NCBI RefSeq assembly: GCF_963675905.1
Contig: NZ_OY780936.1
Span: 310,001-374,000, forward strand
Direction of reading: 5' to 3'
From: an uncultured Bacteroides sp.
Lineage (GTDB): Bacteria; Bacteroidota; Bacteroidia; Bacteroidales; Bacteroidaceae
Length of the DNA stretch: 64,000 bases
Part shown: piece after piece, positions 8,703 through 17,013 of the stretch
How the letters are laid out: each line of letters begins with the position of its first letter
Numbering within the stretch: position 1 is the stretch's first letter
The notes under the pieces: model-generated
Seen by the model: only the letters and a program-made list of their open reading frames with translations
What the model was told of the DNA's origin: nothing
Databases searched by the model: none
Position numbers and translations under genes: made by a program

Positions 8703-9128
8703 CTATCCCACCTCGTTACCGCCATTGGTAACCTTCACTGGAAGCTTGGCTACTTGCGTATAAGCAAGCGTTTTCTGCATATTGATGAGCAACTTACCGG
8801 GACGGAAACTGATTCTGGTTCCGCGAATCATGGAAGATGCAAACTCATCTTCGGTAGTGGCACCGTTACTTCTCACCCCAATCTGGAAGCTACCGAAGTT
8901 ACCCAGGCGAACAATTCTACCCTCGGCCAATGCCTTTTTCATCGATTCCAGAATTGCTTCCACTGATGCTGCCACGTCGGCACGGGTTACGGTGCATCGT
9001 CCGTTTACCTCTTCGCAAAGCGAATCAAAATCCATTTCACCATACGCCTGTGCATGTGCGTAATACTTTCCCGGTTCCGAAATTTTAGACGGGTTCTTTC
9101 TCATAACTACTGAATACTTTACACTCAT
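8703..9128 (-). CDS. HU family DNA-binding protein (HU-HIG type)
   Basis: 141 residues. The HU fold is visible from about residue 35: LCEEVNGRCTVTRADVAASVEAILESMKKAL, then the core GRIVRLGNFGSFQIGVRS at about 90-107, then ISFRPGKLL. The N-terminal extension (YSVVMRKNPSKISEPGKYYAHAQ) and the C-terminal tail are typical of the Bacteroidetes HU-HIG group rather than of housekeeping HU. It probably bends DNA or architecturally organises the adjacent accessory module. A -7 box (TATCTTTG on the minus strand, 9201-9194) lies about 65 bases upstream of the start. Confidence 0.9.
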   Translation of the reverse strand: MSVKYSVVMRKNPSKISEPGKYYAHAQAYGEMDFDSLCEEVNGRCTVTRADVAASVEAILESMKKALAEGRIVRLGNFGSFQIGVRSNGATTEDEFASSMIRGTRISFRPGKLLINMQKTLAYTQVAKLPVKVTNGGNEVG

Positions 9129-9368
9129 TTTCTTTACATTTTTAGTTGATTAATACTGTGGTAAAGAGCTCTTATCCTTTCTTGTTAACACTACAAAGAT
9201 AGGGCATGTAGGGGGAGCGTAAACAGTAGAGTGAATTAGGCGTAATTAGTGTGAATTAATTACAATTGACAGGCATTTTATTGCCTCTAAAACTTGTTTA
9301 AACGGGCAAAAATTGGTAAATTTACAGTAGAGAAAGCAAGAATTTCTATTATAAAAACAAGAAAGACA

Positions 9369-9599
9369 ATGATAAAAACAGCAGAAGAATTTAAAATCCG
9401 GGCATATACCAAGGTGGAACTGGCTTGCCTTTACAATCCGTATATGACCATTCCCGGAGCCTTGCGCACACTTGCCCGCTGGATAGCCGGCAACAGTGGG
9501 CTAACAGCCGAGCTTTCCGCTTTGGATTACAATCATCGTAACAGGATTTATACGCCACGCCAGGTTAAGGCTATTGTAGATTATTTGGGTGAGCCTTAG
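9369..9599 (+). CDS. DUF4248 family protein
   Basis: 76 residues from the Met at 9369 (AAGAAAGACA just upstream); an in-frame start at 9294 would add an unconserved 25-residue leader. The DUF4248 pattern is clear: FKIRAYTKVELACLYNP, a central ALRTLARWIAGN and the terminal RIYTPRQVKAIVDYLGEP. The family is small, Bacteroidetes-specific and looks like a winged-helix DNA binder. It is divergent from the HU gene, in the position usually held by this family next to accessory DnaB/HU modules. Function unknown. Confidence 0.85.
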   Translation: MIKTAEEFKIRAYTKVELACLYNPYMTIPGALRTLARWIAGNSGLTAELSALDYNHRNRIYTPRQVKAIVDYLGEP

Positions 9600-9720
9600 A
9601 AACTTATCTCAAGGTGATATTGCTTTGTTTTATTTGTGTTTGCATTTATATACACAAGTTAAATAAAAAATGTATTATATATTATTGCAAGTGATATTCG
9701 GTGGTAATGGAGGGTTGATG

Positions 9721-9754
9721 TAAAAAAATAGAAGAGTGATAACACTCTTCTATT
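9721..9754 (-). terminator. Terminator after the DnaB-type helicase operon
   Basis: AATAGAAGAGTG (9727-9738) and CACTCTTCTATT (9743-9754) form a perfect 12-bp stem with a 4-base loop. Read on the minus strand it is followed by seven T (9728-9722), so it terminates leftward transcription from the helicase, 130 bases past its stop. No gene was seen in 9600-9885. Confidence 0.85.
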
Positions 9755-9885
9755 CATTACTGGTTAGGGATAATAGGGAATTTATAACACCTTTAATGGT
9801 ATTTTGTTTCGTTTGTTATGCAAATATATATATTTATTTTTTATTTGCAAAAAAATTACATCTTATTTTATAAATTATATTACAA

Positions 9886-11265
9886 CTATTTGGCATGTTT
9901 CAATAACCACTCCATTGGCGGTGTGTAGTCGGCAATCTTCGTCATACTCTTGTTGTGCGAGAAATACACATTGCCCGTTTCACCGTTTCGATGCTTGGCA
10001 ATGTTTAACACACCGAGACCCTCGGTGGGGTAGCCGCTATCCTTGTCGGTAGGAATGTTGTAAAGAGCCGGACGATAGAGCATCACCACAATGTCAGCAT
10101 CCTGTTCTATGGCGCCACTCTCACGTAGATCGCTCAGCTGTGGCTTTCCTCCGTAACGATTTTCTGCTTCGCGGTTTAGCTGACTCAGCAAAATCACCGG
10201 ACAATCCATCTCTTTTGCCAGAAGCTTTGCCTTTCGGGCAGCAGTGGCAACTTCCTGCTCGCGGTTACGATTCTCCTTAACGCTTCCTTTCATATCGCTC
10301 AACTGTAGATAATCAATGAAGATCATATCGCACTTACCCCGGCTTTTTAGCATTCTGGACTGAGCACGGATATAATCCATACTCATAGACGGACTGTCGT
10401 CTACAATAATAGGTAGTTCTGCCAGTGATTCTGCTGTACTGAAAGCCTCGTTCCATTCCTTATCGTCCGTCATTCCCGTTCGCCATCGGTAAGGGCTTAC
10501 ATCGCTCTCCATCAGAATTAGTCGGTCACCCAGTCGTTCCCCTTGCATCTCGATGCTGAAAAACACCGCATTGATGCCCGTCTTTGCCGCTATTCGTGCA
10601 AGGAATAGTGAGAACATGGTTTTTCCTGTGGCCGGACGAGCAGCGATAACCACCAAATCGCCACGTTGCCATCCGCCGGTAATCTTGTTCAGGTCGGTAA
10701 GCCCCGTATCGGTACCCGTTACTCCATTTGCCGAATTTTCTATACGTCCCTTCGCTTGGGTAAGCGTGTCGTTCATCAGCGTTTCCATGTTGCGTAGGTT
10801 GTCCGCCTTCACCGCATCTTTCTCTACCCGTGTTGCCAACTCTTGCATTTCGCAAACCACATCTGCAATATCCATCGACATATCCTGAGCAGTGCCCAGT
10901 AACTGAGTGAGGCCTTTTATTATTTCGCGGCGCAGATACAATTCTTTCACAATGAGGCAGTGTTGTTTAAGGTGAACAGTACTGACCACCTGACTGCATA
11001 ATTTGGTGATGTAATACGGACCGTCCACTTTCTCGAGCTCATTGTTTCGGCGCAGCTCATCGGCAACAGTGATGAGGTCTATATCTCTACGCTCGTTGTA
11101 CATGCGCATCAGGGCGGCGAAGATAATACGGTGATTATCATAATAAAACATATCTGCCCTTAGATGCTGAGCCACCTCGGGCATGGCTTTCTTTTCCAGT
11201 ATTGCACTGCCTAAAACTACACCTTCGGCATCAAAATCAAAAGGTGATGATATATTCTTGTTCAT
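9886..11265 (-). CDS. DnaB-type replicative helicase, accessory copy
   Basis: 459 residues. N-terminal DnaB helical domain (EGVVLGSAILEKKAMPEVAQHL), linker helix, then the RecA-like motor: Walker A ARPATGKTMF at about 208, Walker B MIFIDYLQLSDMKG at about 315, and SQLNREAENR near 345. It unwinds DNA ahead of the replication fork. The surroundings (DUF4248, HU, amidase, replication-like protein) suggest it serves an accessory or prophage-derived module rather than the chromosome; the chromosomal dnaB would normally sit elsewhere. The gene lies 20 bp downstream of the next gene up on the same strand, so they form an operon. Confidence 0.93.
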   Translation of the reverse strand: MNKNISSPFDFDAEGVVLGSAILEKKAMPEVAQHLRADMFYYDNHRIIFAALMRMYNERRDIDLITVADELRRNNELEKVDGPYYITKLCSQVVSTVHLKQHCLIVKELYLRREIIKGLTQLLGTAQDMSMDIADVVCEMQELATRVEKDAVKADNLRNMETLMNDTLTQAKGRIENSANGVTGTDTGLTDLNKITGGWQRGDLVVIAARPATGKTMFSLFLARIAAKTGINAVFFSIEMQGERLGDRLILMESDVSPYRWRTGMTDDKEWNEAFSTAESLAELPIIVDDSPSMSMDYIRAQSRMLKSRGKCDMIFIDYLQLSDMKGSVKENRNREQEVATAARKAKLLAKEMDCPVILLSQLNREAENRYGGKPQLSDLRESGAIEQDADIVVMLYRPALYNIPTDKDSGYPTEGLGVLNIAKHRNGETGNVYFSHNKSMTKIADYTPPMEWLLKHAK

Positions 11266-11285
11266 ATCAGGTTACGTTGTTAAAT

Positions 11286-11954
11286 TTATAATCGTTCGTT
11301 AAAGAAACATTTCGCTTTCAGGTAATTCACAGCTGTTTTGTAGAACTGCGTGTTGTTTATCCTGCGGCAATAAGGTTCAATTTTGTCTATAGCCAGCTCC
11401 TTTTCCTCTTTTGTTAGGCTTTTCCATATAATGATAGCCATACCTATGTCGTTAGCTTCCTTTCCGGTGCTCTGGTGATACGTATTCCAGAACAGATAGA
11501 ACTTCTGATCCTTCCTGGCAATTATTTCTGCTTTGGAAATTTCAGGATTACCCGCTTCTTCCTCTACCTTCTTTTTGGTGGTTTTACCTTTGCCTGTAAG
11601 CACATCATAGTTTATTACCTGCACAATTTTTACCCCATACTTAACCGGGATAATAGCAATAAGATTTTCCCTGACCATTTTCCTGAAGAAACAACGCGTT
11701 TTCCCCACTGTCCAGTTGAATAATTTTGCCCACGAAGGATACGATAGGAGTGATTCGCCACGTTTGCACATCAGTTTATCTCCGTTTATAGAAACCTCTC
11801 TATCCGCAAAATTTACTGTAGCCAATACAGTAAGAAAAGCCTCCAGGTATGACATGTTGGTGTCTCTGTTATTGAAATTGTGTGTAAGTAACTTTTTGGG
11901 AATAAGCACATACCCGCTGGTAAGAGCCTCGAAAGGCAGATTGTTGTTTTGCAT
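11286..11954 (-). CDS. Replication-associated HTH-like protein (phage DnaD/DnaC-loader-like position)
   Basis: 222 residues from the Met at 11954. The longer in-frame start at 12098 is rejected because a perfect promoter (TTTG-N20-TACTTTTG) lies between the two. The N-terminal half (GYVLIPKKLLTHNFNNRDTNMSYLEAFLTVLATVNFADREV, then SWAKLFNWTVGKTRCFFRKM) reads as a winged-helix domain like phage replication initiators. The C-terminal part (FYLFWNTYHQSTG, AVNYLKAKCFFNERL) resembles the tail of Bacteroides DnaD-like proteins. Being cotranscribed with a DnaB helicase, it may act in origin recognition or helicase loading. No enzymatic motif is seen. Confidence 0.7.
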   Translation of the reverse strand: MQNNNLPFEALTSGYVLIPKKLLTHNFNNRDTNMSYLEAFLTVLATVNFADREVSINGDKLMCKRGESLLSYPSWAKLFNWTVGKTRCFFRKMVRENLIAIIPVKYGVKIVQVINYDVLTGKGKTTKKKVEEEAGNPEISKAEIIARKDQKFYLFWNTYHQSTGKEANDIGMAIIIWKSLTKEEKELAIDKIEPYCRRINNTQFYKTAVNYLKAKCFFNERL

Positions 11955-12016
11955 AAGTGTTATTTTAGTATTAAAATTTGTAATAGTTAAAACATTGTTG
12001 TTTGTTTTTCGTGGGG

Positions 12017-12048
12017 CAAAAGTAAGAGCTGATGTAATAGTCTCCAAA
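12017..12048 (-). promoter_or_regulatory. Promoter of the HTH protein-DnaB operon
   Basis: On the minus strand TTTG (12048-12045), exactly 20 bp, then TACTTTTG (12024-12017): a full match to the Bacteroides -33/-7 consensus. The start of transcription would be near 12010, about 55 bases before the ATG at 11954. Confidence 0.7.
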
Positions 12049-12236
12049 TAGCTAATGTCATTTTGAGCAAAAAATGCACTTTTATGCAGAAATTTCACTA
12101 TTTGTCACTATTTTACTTTTATTTATTGGTGAATAACAGCTTGTATATGTCTTGATTTAGCGAAAATAAATATGCCGATAAAAGTACCGATGGTTAATGC
12201 TTGTAAGTGACTGTTTTGTAGAGGGGTATAAAAGCA

Positions 12237-12282
12237 AATATGTTTCTTTGGTGCCGATAAAAGCGCTCCAAAGAAACATATT
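12237..12282 (-). terminator. Long perfect hairpin, probable terminator of the DUF4248 gene
   Basis: AATATGTTTCTTTGG (12237-12251) and CCAAAGAAACATATT (12268-12282) pair perfectly over 15 bp with a 16-base loop. It begins 75 bases past the stop of the minus-strand DUF4248 gene. Only a broken T-rich stretch follows, so a regulatory role is also possible. Confidence 0.5.
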
Positions 12283-12356
12283 AGAATTGGATTTATATTA
12301 CATATAAATCCTGTGGTGTTTTGTTTTTAAGAGAGAAGAAAAAGATGCATATAGCG

Positions 12357-12656
12357 TTAAACATTGCTTCTGTCGGCAGGTTTTTTGTTCCTGTAGCTAT
12401 TAATCAGAAAATCATCCGGATAGCCCCAGTTATTGACTATCACTGTAATCTGTTTGGGTATAAAAATATCGTTATCAGGTGAGAATCCTGCTTCCCGAAG
12501 CTCTGTATGCAGCTTCTTATCTTCTTCTATAGCAGTGATAAGCATTTTTTTAGCCATATTGGCACGTGAACAGTTTCGGAAATACATAGCAGCTATTTTG
12601 GTTATACGAACACATCCTTTGAGCTTATGCTCATAAGCACTCTTTGTTATAGTCAT
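12357..12656 (-). CDS. Divergent DUF4248 family protein
   Basis: 99 residues. It keeps the DUF4248 outline (CVRITKIAAMYF at the start, AIEEDKKLHTELREAGFSP in the middle, DIFIPKQITVIVNNWGYP near the end) but is far more diverged than the copy at 9369. It has an extra 15-residue tail. A -7-like box TACATTTG lies on the minus strand at 12731-12724. This is the second DUF4248 gene flanking the DnaB operon. Function unknown; a small DNA-binding regulator of the module is plausible. Confidence 0.7.
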   Translation of the reverse strand: MTITKSAYEHKLKGCVRITKIAAMYFRNCSRANMAKKMLITAIEEDKKLHTELREAGFSPDNDIFIPKQITVIVNNWGYPDDFLINSYRNKKPADRSNV

Positions 12657-13009
12657 TAAGTATTTGATTTTTATTATTAATAAATTGGTATTTGTTTAAA
12701 AGTATAAATTGATTTAACTTGTGCAAATGTAAGTATAAATATTTATTCCTGAAACATAAATTCAATATATTTTTAACATTGAATCTCTCGATATAAAAGA
12801 TTTTCAATTAGTTTTTGCTGTCTACAAAGTGACTTGTTTTTGAATGCTTTTTTATACGAATTATTTACCTTAAAATTTATTGGCGAATGGATGAGGAATT
12901 ATTGGTTTATGGATTTTTTTTATTGGTGAATGGGGAAAATTGGTTGGGGTTTGGTTTTGGATATATCAAAATAATTATTTACTCTTATTTATGAAATTAC
13001 TATCAGTTT
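12657..13009. other. AT-rich intergenic stretch without a gene
   Basis: Apart from the -7 box of the minus-strand DUF4248 gene I see no ORF, hairpin or repeat here. It is very AT-rich and separates the replication-type module from the DUF262 operon. Confidence 0.6.
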
Positions 13010-13041
13010 TTTGGCATAGGGAATAAATATTTTTATCTTTG
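13010..13041 (+). promoter_or_regulatory. Upstream promoter of unknown product
   Basis: TTTG (13010-13013), 20 bp, TATCTTTG (13034-13041). Transcription would start near 13048, about 270 bases before the first gene of the DUF262 operon, giving a long leader or a separate small RNA. Confidence 0.55.
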
Positions 13042-13254
13042 TAATGCAGTTAATGATACCTTGTAAGGGCGATTTATTAATTGATGTTAGTGAAGATATT
13101 GTTTGATAACGAAATTAAATTCTTTGATCATTAAGTTCTGTACTTTTAGCTTCTCTTAATTAATTTTATATTAAAAATGAAATAATCTATTTAGATAAAT
13201 GAGAAAAATGACTAAAAATGAAAAGACTAATACATGAAGAATCTCTGTATCTTT

Positions 13255-13286
13255 TTTGAATATATACGATAAAAAAGCTACTTTTG
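13255..13286 (+). promoter_or_regulatory. Proximal promoter of the DUF262 operon
   Basis: TTTG (13255-13258), exactly 20 bp, TACTTTTG (13279-13286). Transcription would start near 13293, about 26 bases before the ATG at 13319. Confidence 0.75.
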
Positions 13287-13318
13287 TGTGTTATTATATT
13301 TTTTGAATAATAAATAGA

Positions 13319-14482
13319 ATGAAAAAGGATTTATACGGGCAATTAGTGATTGAAGGATTTGCCGAACAGGCAGATGAGGAATTAGCAAATCTGGCGGAAA
13401 ACATGGTTGAACCATTTGATCCTAACGAAATTAGAATAATACCTCAGACTCTTTCTATAGATAATCTAGTTGCTCGTTTGAGAAATCAAGAAATAGATTT
13501 AAATACAGCCTTTCAAAGAAAAGCGAATCTATGGAAATCTGAAGTGCAAAGTCGATTGATAGAATCGCTAATGTTAAAACTCCCTTTGCCTGCATTCTAT
13601 TTTGATGCAAGTGTAGACGATAGATGGCTTGTTGTTGATGGCTTACAAAGGTTATCTACTTTGAAAAATTTTATTATTGATGAAAGTCTTCCCCTAATAG
13701 GATTAGATATATTAAAATCATATGATAGTAAAAACTTGCATTTCTCTGAGTTACCCCGTATGATGCAACGTCGGATTTTGGAGGCTAATGTTACTTGTTT
13801 TTTAATTAGTCCTGGAACCCCTCAAAAAGTAAAATACAATGTTTTTAAGCGAATTAATACAGGGGCTTTGTCATTAAATGAAATGGAAATCCGTAATGCG
13901 CTGAATCAAGGAAAAGCTTCTGACTATTTGAAAAATTTCACTGAGAGTGATCGCTTTCGTTCTCTTATTCCATTGCCAAATGAACGAATGGAAGATAGAG
14001 AATTGGTTTTGAGATGTATTGCTTTTATGCGCCGCTCTTTTTCAGAATATGAAAGTCCTTTAGGCTCTTTTTTAGATGAAGCGATGGAAGATCTGCAAAA
14101 CGTTAGTGAAACAGAATTTGAACAGATCAGTTACTTGATTTGCAGAAGCATAGAGGTAAGTACTCAAATATGGGGGAAACATCGATTTAGCAGATCTGTA
14201 ATAAATAACGACCTGATTAGTAGATCTGTAATAAAAAATGATCTAATTAAATATAGGCTAAACAGTGCCTTGTTTGAGGCGTGGGTAGTTGTTCTTTCTA
14301 AACTATCGGATAACGAGATTGAAAAAATTCTAGAAAATAAAGATGGTTTAGAATCTGATTATATGCAACTATTCTCATATAGAGCGTTTAATGAATCTGT
14401 AACCACTTCTACTGCAAGTAAAAAAGCCGTAATGAACCGTTTTCAATATATTGAATCACTTGTTAATAAATACAAATCATGA
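13319..14482 (+). CDS. DUF262 (ParB-like/GmrS-like) protein, first gene of a putative defence operon
   Basis: 387 residues. DUF262 hallmarks are present: FQRKANLW (65-72), DGLQRLST (107-114) and FKRINTGALSLN (176-187). The DGxQR motif is the core of the ParB-like nucleotide-binding/hydrolysing fold used by GmrS and related nucleases. The N-terminal 45 residues are acidic and specific to this protein. Residues 291-300 and 301-310 are a tandem 10-residue duplication (SRSVINNDLI/SRSVIKNDLI) encoded by a 30-bp repeat. The stop overlaps the start of the ATPase gene (ATGA), so the two are translationally coupled. DUF262 proteins are common in anti-phage restriction systems; this role is inferred from family and context. 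Confidence 0.85.
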   Translation: MKKDLYGQLVIEGFAEQADEELANLAENMVEPFDPNEIRIIPQTLSIDNLVARLRNQEIDLNTAFQRKANLWKSEVQSRLIESLMLKLPLPAFYFDASVDDRWLVVDGLQRLSTLKNFIIDESLPLIGLDILKSYDSKNLHFSELPRMMQRRILEANVTCFLISPGTPQKVKYNVFKRINTGALSLNEMEIRNALNQGKASDYLKNFTESDRFRSLIPLPNERMEDRELVLRCIAFMRRSFSEYESPLGSFLDEAMEDLQNVSETEFEQISYLICRSIEVSTQIWGKHRFSRSVINNDLISRSVIKNDLIKYRLNSALFEAWVVVLSKLSDNEIEKILENKDGLESDYMQLFSYRAFNESVTTSTASKKAVMNRFQYIESLVNKYKS

Positions 14483-15585
14483 TAACAGCTGTTAGTCTTG
14501 AGAATTTTAAAGCATTTACAGATATCTCTCTGGATATTTCTCCATTAACTCTTTTTACTGGAAGAAATGGCATGGGTAAATCTTCATTTATTCAAAGTTT
14601 ATTATTACTTCGTCAATCTTATTTAGAAGACAAATCTTTGTCAGAACTAACTTTAAACGGGAAACTGGTATCTATTGGATATGGAAAAGATCTATTAAAT
14701 ATTCATGCTTCTGGAGAAGATATTGTTAGGTTTTGTATTCAGTTTAATTCAATGGTTTGTGATCTTGCTTATGCATCTGTAGCTTCGTCAGATAAATTAA
14801 AAACTCTGAATGAAAACACTTTATTAGATGTTAACTCGCAGTCTCTGTTTACTAATAATTTTCAATACTTAAATGCAGAACGAATTTCTCCTAGTCGCAC
14901 TTATGATGCATCTCCAAATGCTGTGGAAGTTTTAAAAACTTTAGGAGAAAAAGGACAATATACGGTGCATTTTTTAGATAAATACAAGTTTGATGCAATC
15001 CCGAATTCGTCATTAAAACACCCACATGCTAAGTCTATGGCATTGCTAGACAATGTGAATGCTTGGTTAAGTGAAATATCATCAGAAGTTAGAGTAAAAC
15101 CTCGGTTTCATCCTGAATTACAAATATCTACATTGAGTTTTGAATTTGTAGAAGGAACGGATACAACACCTGAATTTACATCTATAAATACAGGCTTTGG
15201 GCTGACTTATGTTTTACCTGTGATTGTGGCTATTCTTAGTGCAAAATCAGGAGATTTACTAATTATTGAGAATCCAGAATCTCATCTTCACCCTCAGGGA
15301 CAAGCTATTTTAGGACGCCTACTTGCTATGGGAGCAGCTGCAGGAGTACAAATCTTAGTAGAATCTCATAGTGATCATTTGTTTAATGGAATGAGAGTTG
15401 CTATTAAAGAGGATATTTTAAGCGAAAATAATTTCTCTGTCTATTTTTTCTCGAAGTCAGCGGATTCTCATTTAATAACTGTTGAGCAGCCTTTAGTGGA
15501 CAAAAGAGGACGATTATCCTATCAACCAACTGATTTCTTTGATGAATATAACAAGCAGTTAGGGCAAATTATCCAAAATAAGTAA
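14479..15585 (+). CDS. AAA/ABC-type ATPase (DUF3696-like), second gene of the operon
   Basis: 368 residues. The N-terminus ISLENFKAF-type strand precedes Walker A GRNGMGKSS (28-36). The signature-like region IRFSF is replaced by a variable middle. Walker B is LLIIENPESHLHPQGQ at about 258-273, followed by ILVESHSDHLFNGM at about 293-306. This is the SMC/RecF-like arrangement of OLD-family and DUF3696 ATPases, without a Toprim domain. The C-terminal YQPTDFFDEYNKQL fits DUF3696. It overlaps the DUF262 gene by 4 bp and ends 3 bp before the third gene, so all three are one operon. It probably powers or gates the effector made by its neighbours. Confidence 0.88.
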   Translation: MITAVSLENFKAFTDISLDISPLTLFTGRNGMGKSSFIQSLLLLRQSYLEDKSLSELTLNGKLVSIGYGKDLLNIHASGEDIVRFCIQFNSMVCDLAYASVASSDKLKTLNENTLLDVNSQSLFTNNFQYLNAERISPSRTYDASPNAVEVLKTLGEKGQYTVHFLDKYKFDAIPNSSLKHPHAKSMALLDNVNAWLSEISSEVRVKPRFHPELQISTLSFEFVEGTDTTPEFTSINTGFGLTYVLPVIVAILSAKSGDLLIIENPESHLHPQGQAILGRLLAMGAAAGVQILVESHSDHLFNGMRVAIKEDILSENNFSVYFFSKSADSHLITVEQPLVDKRGRLSYQPTDFFDEYNKQLGQIIQNK

Positions 15586-15588
15586 GCT

Positions 15589-16533
15589 ATGATATATATG
15601 CTGAATGAACTATCCCAAATTAAGGTCAATACAAGGCTTCAGGTTCATGGGATTATGGAATATTTTGTGCTTGCTGCTAATGAAGCTGAGTCAACATTGC
15701 TACTAGATGAATTAAGAATCGATGAAATGCTGGGTAATAATTTATATGATCTACAGCTTATGAATGATTACTCTATAGGACAATGGATTGAAGACGAGAA
15801 TGTTGATGGAGACTTAAAAAGTAAGTTCTTGTCAATTGTTTCCACATCTCCTTTGGTCAATAGGGAAGAAATAAGCAGATTTGAATCGGAAAATTGTTAT
15901 TATGAAGGTCAATTGGGGGCAGGTATAAAAGCTGCTTTATTTTATAATACTTTTTGCATTAATTTCTTTATTGGAAATTATGTCGACAAGATATCCTTAC
16001 CTATAAAACATGAATATATTTCAGATGGCGAACTTAAAAATGATGATGAAATTATTAAATGTTTTACAACTTCATCAGATGTTCTAAAACATAAAGATTG
16101 GTTCTTGAATTTCCAAAATGAGAATTTACAAAGAAGTAAGGATCTATGGGATAAAAGAACAGAGTTCTTTCCTAATTTAATCCTTTGTGAAGCTGTTAAA
16201 TCTCAAATTTCAAGACTTGGAAAATCAACAAATCTAACTAATATTATCGAACGATTAAGAGCCTTGAATGAAGTTGCTTCAAGTTGGACTACTGGGGATT
16301 TTAATTATCAACAAATAAATGATTCTTATCGTCTGACAATTCATCCAGAATCCACTCTAACACTTGATAATTACAAACAATGCAGAATATTCTCATTGCC
16401 AGATAAACGTAAAGAACTTTTTGATTTACATATTATCACGGGAAATTTACGAATTCATTTTTATCCTGATAACAATGAAAAAAAGATTTATATAGGGTAT
16501 ATTGGACACCATTTAAAGACTTGGTCATTTTAA
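15589..16533 (+). CDS. Unknown protein, third gene of the DUF262-ATPase operon
   Basis: 314 residues, no family recognised. It has no signal peptide or membrane segment. The N-terminal 150 residues are acidic and mixed alpha/beta (TLLLDELRIDEMLGNNLYDL, GQLGAGIKAALFYNTFCINFFIG). The middle is helical and the last 45 residues are a distinct basic beta-rich tail (LHIITGNLRIHFYPDNNEKK then IYIGYIGHHLKTW). That tail resembles the terminal beta-strands of small RNase-toxin folds only loosely. Its start is 3 bp after the ATPase stop and base composition matches the two upstream genes, so it belongs to the same unit. It could be the effector or target sensor. Confidence 0.75.
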   Translation: MIYMLNELSQIKVNTRLQVHGIMEYFVLAANEAESTLLLDELRIDEMLGNNLYDLQLMNDYSIGQWIEDENVDGDLKSKFLSIVSTSPLVNREEISRFESENCYYEGQLGAGIKAALFYNTFCINFFIGNYVDKISLPIKHEYISDGELKNDDEIIKCFTTSSDVLKHKDWFLNFQNENLQRSKDLWDKRTEFFPNLILCEAVKSQISRLGKSTNLTNIIERLRALNEVASSWTTGDFNYQQINDSYRLTIHPESTLTLDNYKQCRIFSLPDKRKELFDLHIITGNLRIHFYPDNNEKKIYIGYIGHHLKTWSF

Positions 16534-16539
16534 AAACAT

Positions 16540-16850
16540 CTAAGGAACAGATACCCGCAGTGCATAAAAGCACCCGTTAGAATCGCCCAGGTAAATCACT
16601 CCATTGGCAATACAAGGAGTAGAAAGAATGGAACCCAACCCAAGTATTTGTTTCTCGGATGCAACATAGTTGTTGCCATATAGTTTGAAGTCGGCTCTAA
16701 ATGTTCCATCTTCATTGATTACCCCTCTCGGGATTCAATGCATATTCTTCGGTTATCTTGGAATGTACTTCTATAGATAAAACCTTTCTTATCCTGAGCT
16801 TTTATAACAAATGATATTCTTCTGAGAAATAACCAGAATTTGAAACTATT
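16540..16850 (-). pseudogene. Decayed PQQ-propeller (BamB-like) gene, 3' end only
   Basis: Read on the minus strand, two frames joined at a GGGG run near 16728 encode ISFVIKAQDKKGFIYRSTF, then after a frame change NEDGTFRADFKLYGNN, then GSILSTPCIANGVIYLGDSN and a stop at 16540-16542. The last stretch is a typical PQQ-propeller blade. The rest of the gene is missing. It marks an old insertion or deletion edge next to the DUF262 operon. Confidence 0.6.
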
Positions 16851-16952
16851 TTAAAGTTATCCGTATTTTTGCAGAAATATCAGACTTAAATAATCTTAAA
16901 ATGAAGCGATAAAGTTTTTAATAATCCATGAACATGGGGAATTACCAAAACC

Positions 16953-16992
16953 AAAAAGCACAGCAGAACCAAAAAATATTCGCTGTGCTTTT
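16953..16992 (-). terminator. clpB terminator
   Basis: On the minus strand AAAAGCACAGC (16992-16982) pairs with GCTGTGCTTTT (16964-16954), ending in a short T-run. It starts 21 bases past the clpB stop codon. Confidence 0.8.
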
Positions 16993-17013
16993 ATTGTTAT
17001 CCTGAAACAGATC

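Noticed and set aside
11955-12098. N-terminal extension of the replication-like protein
   Set aside because: A perfect promoter lies within it, so the Met at 11954 is preferred.
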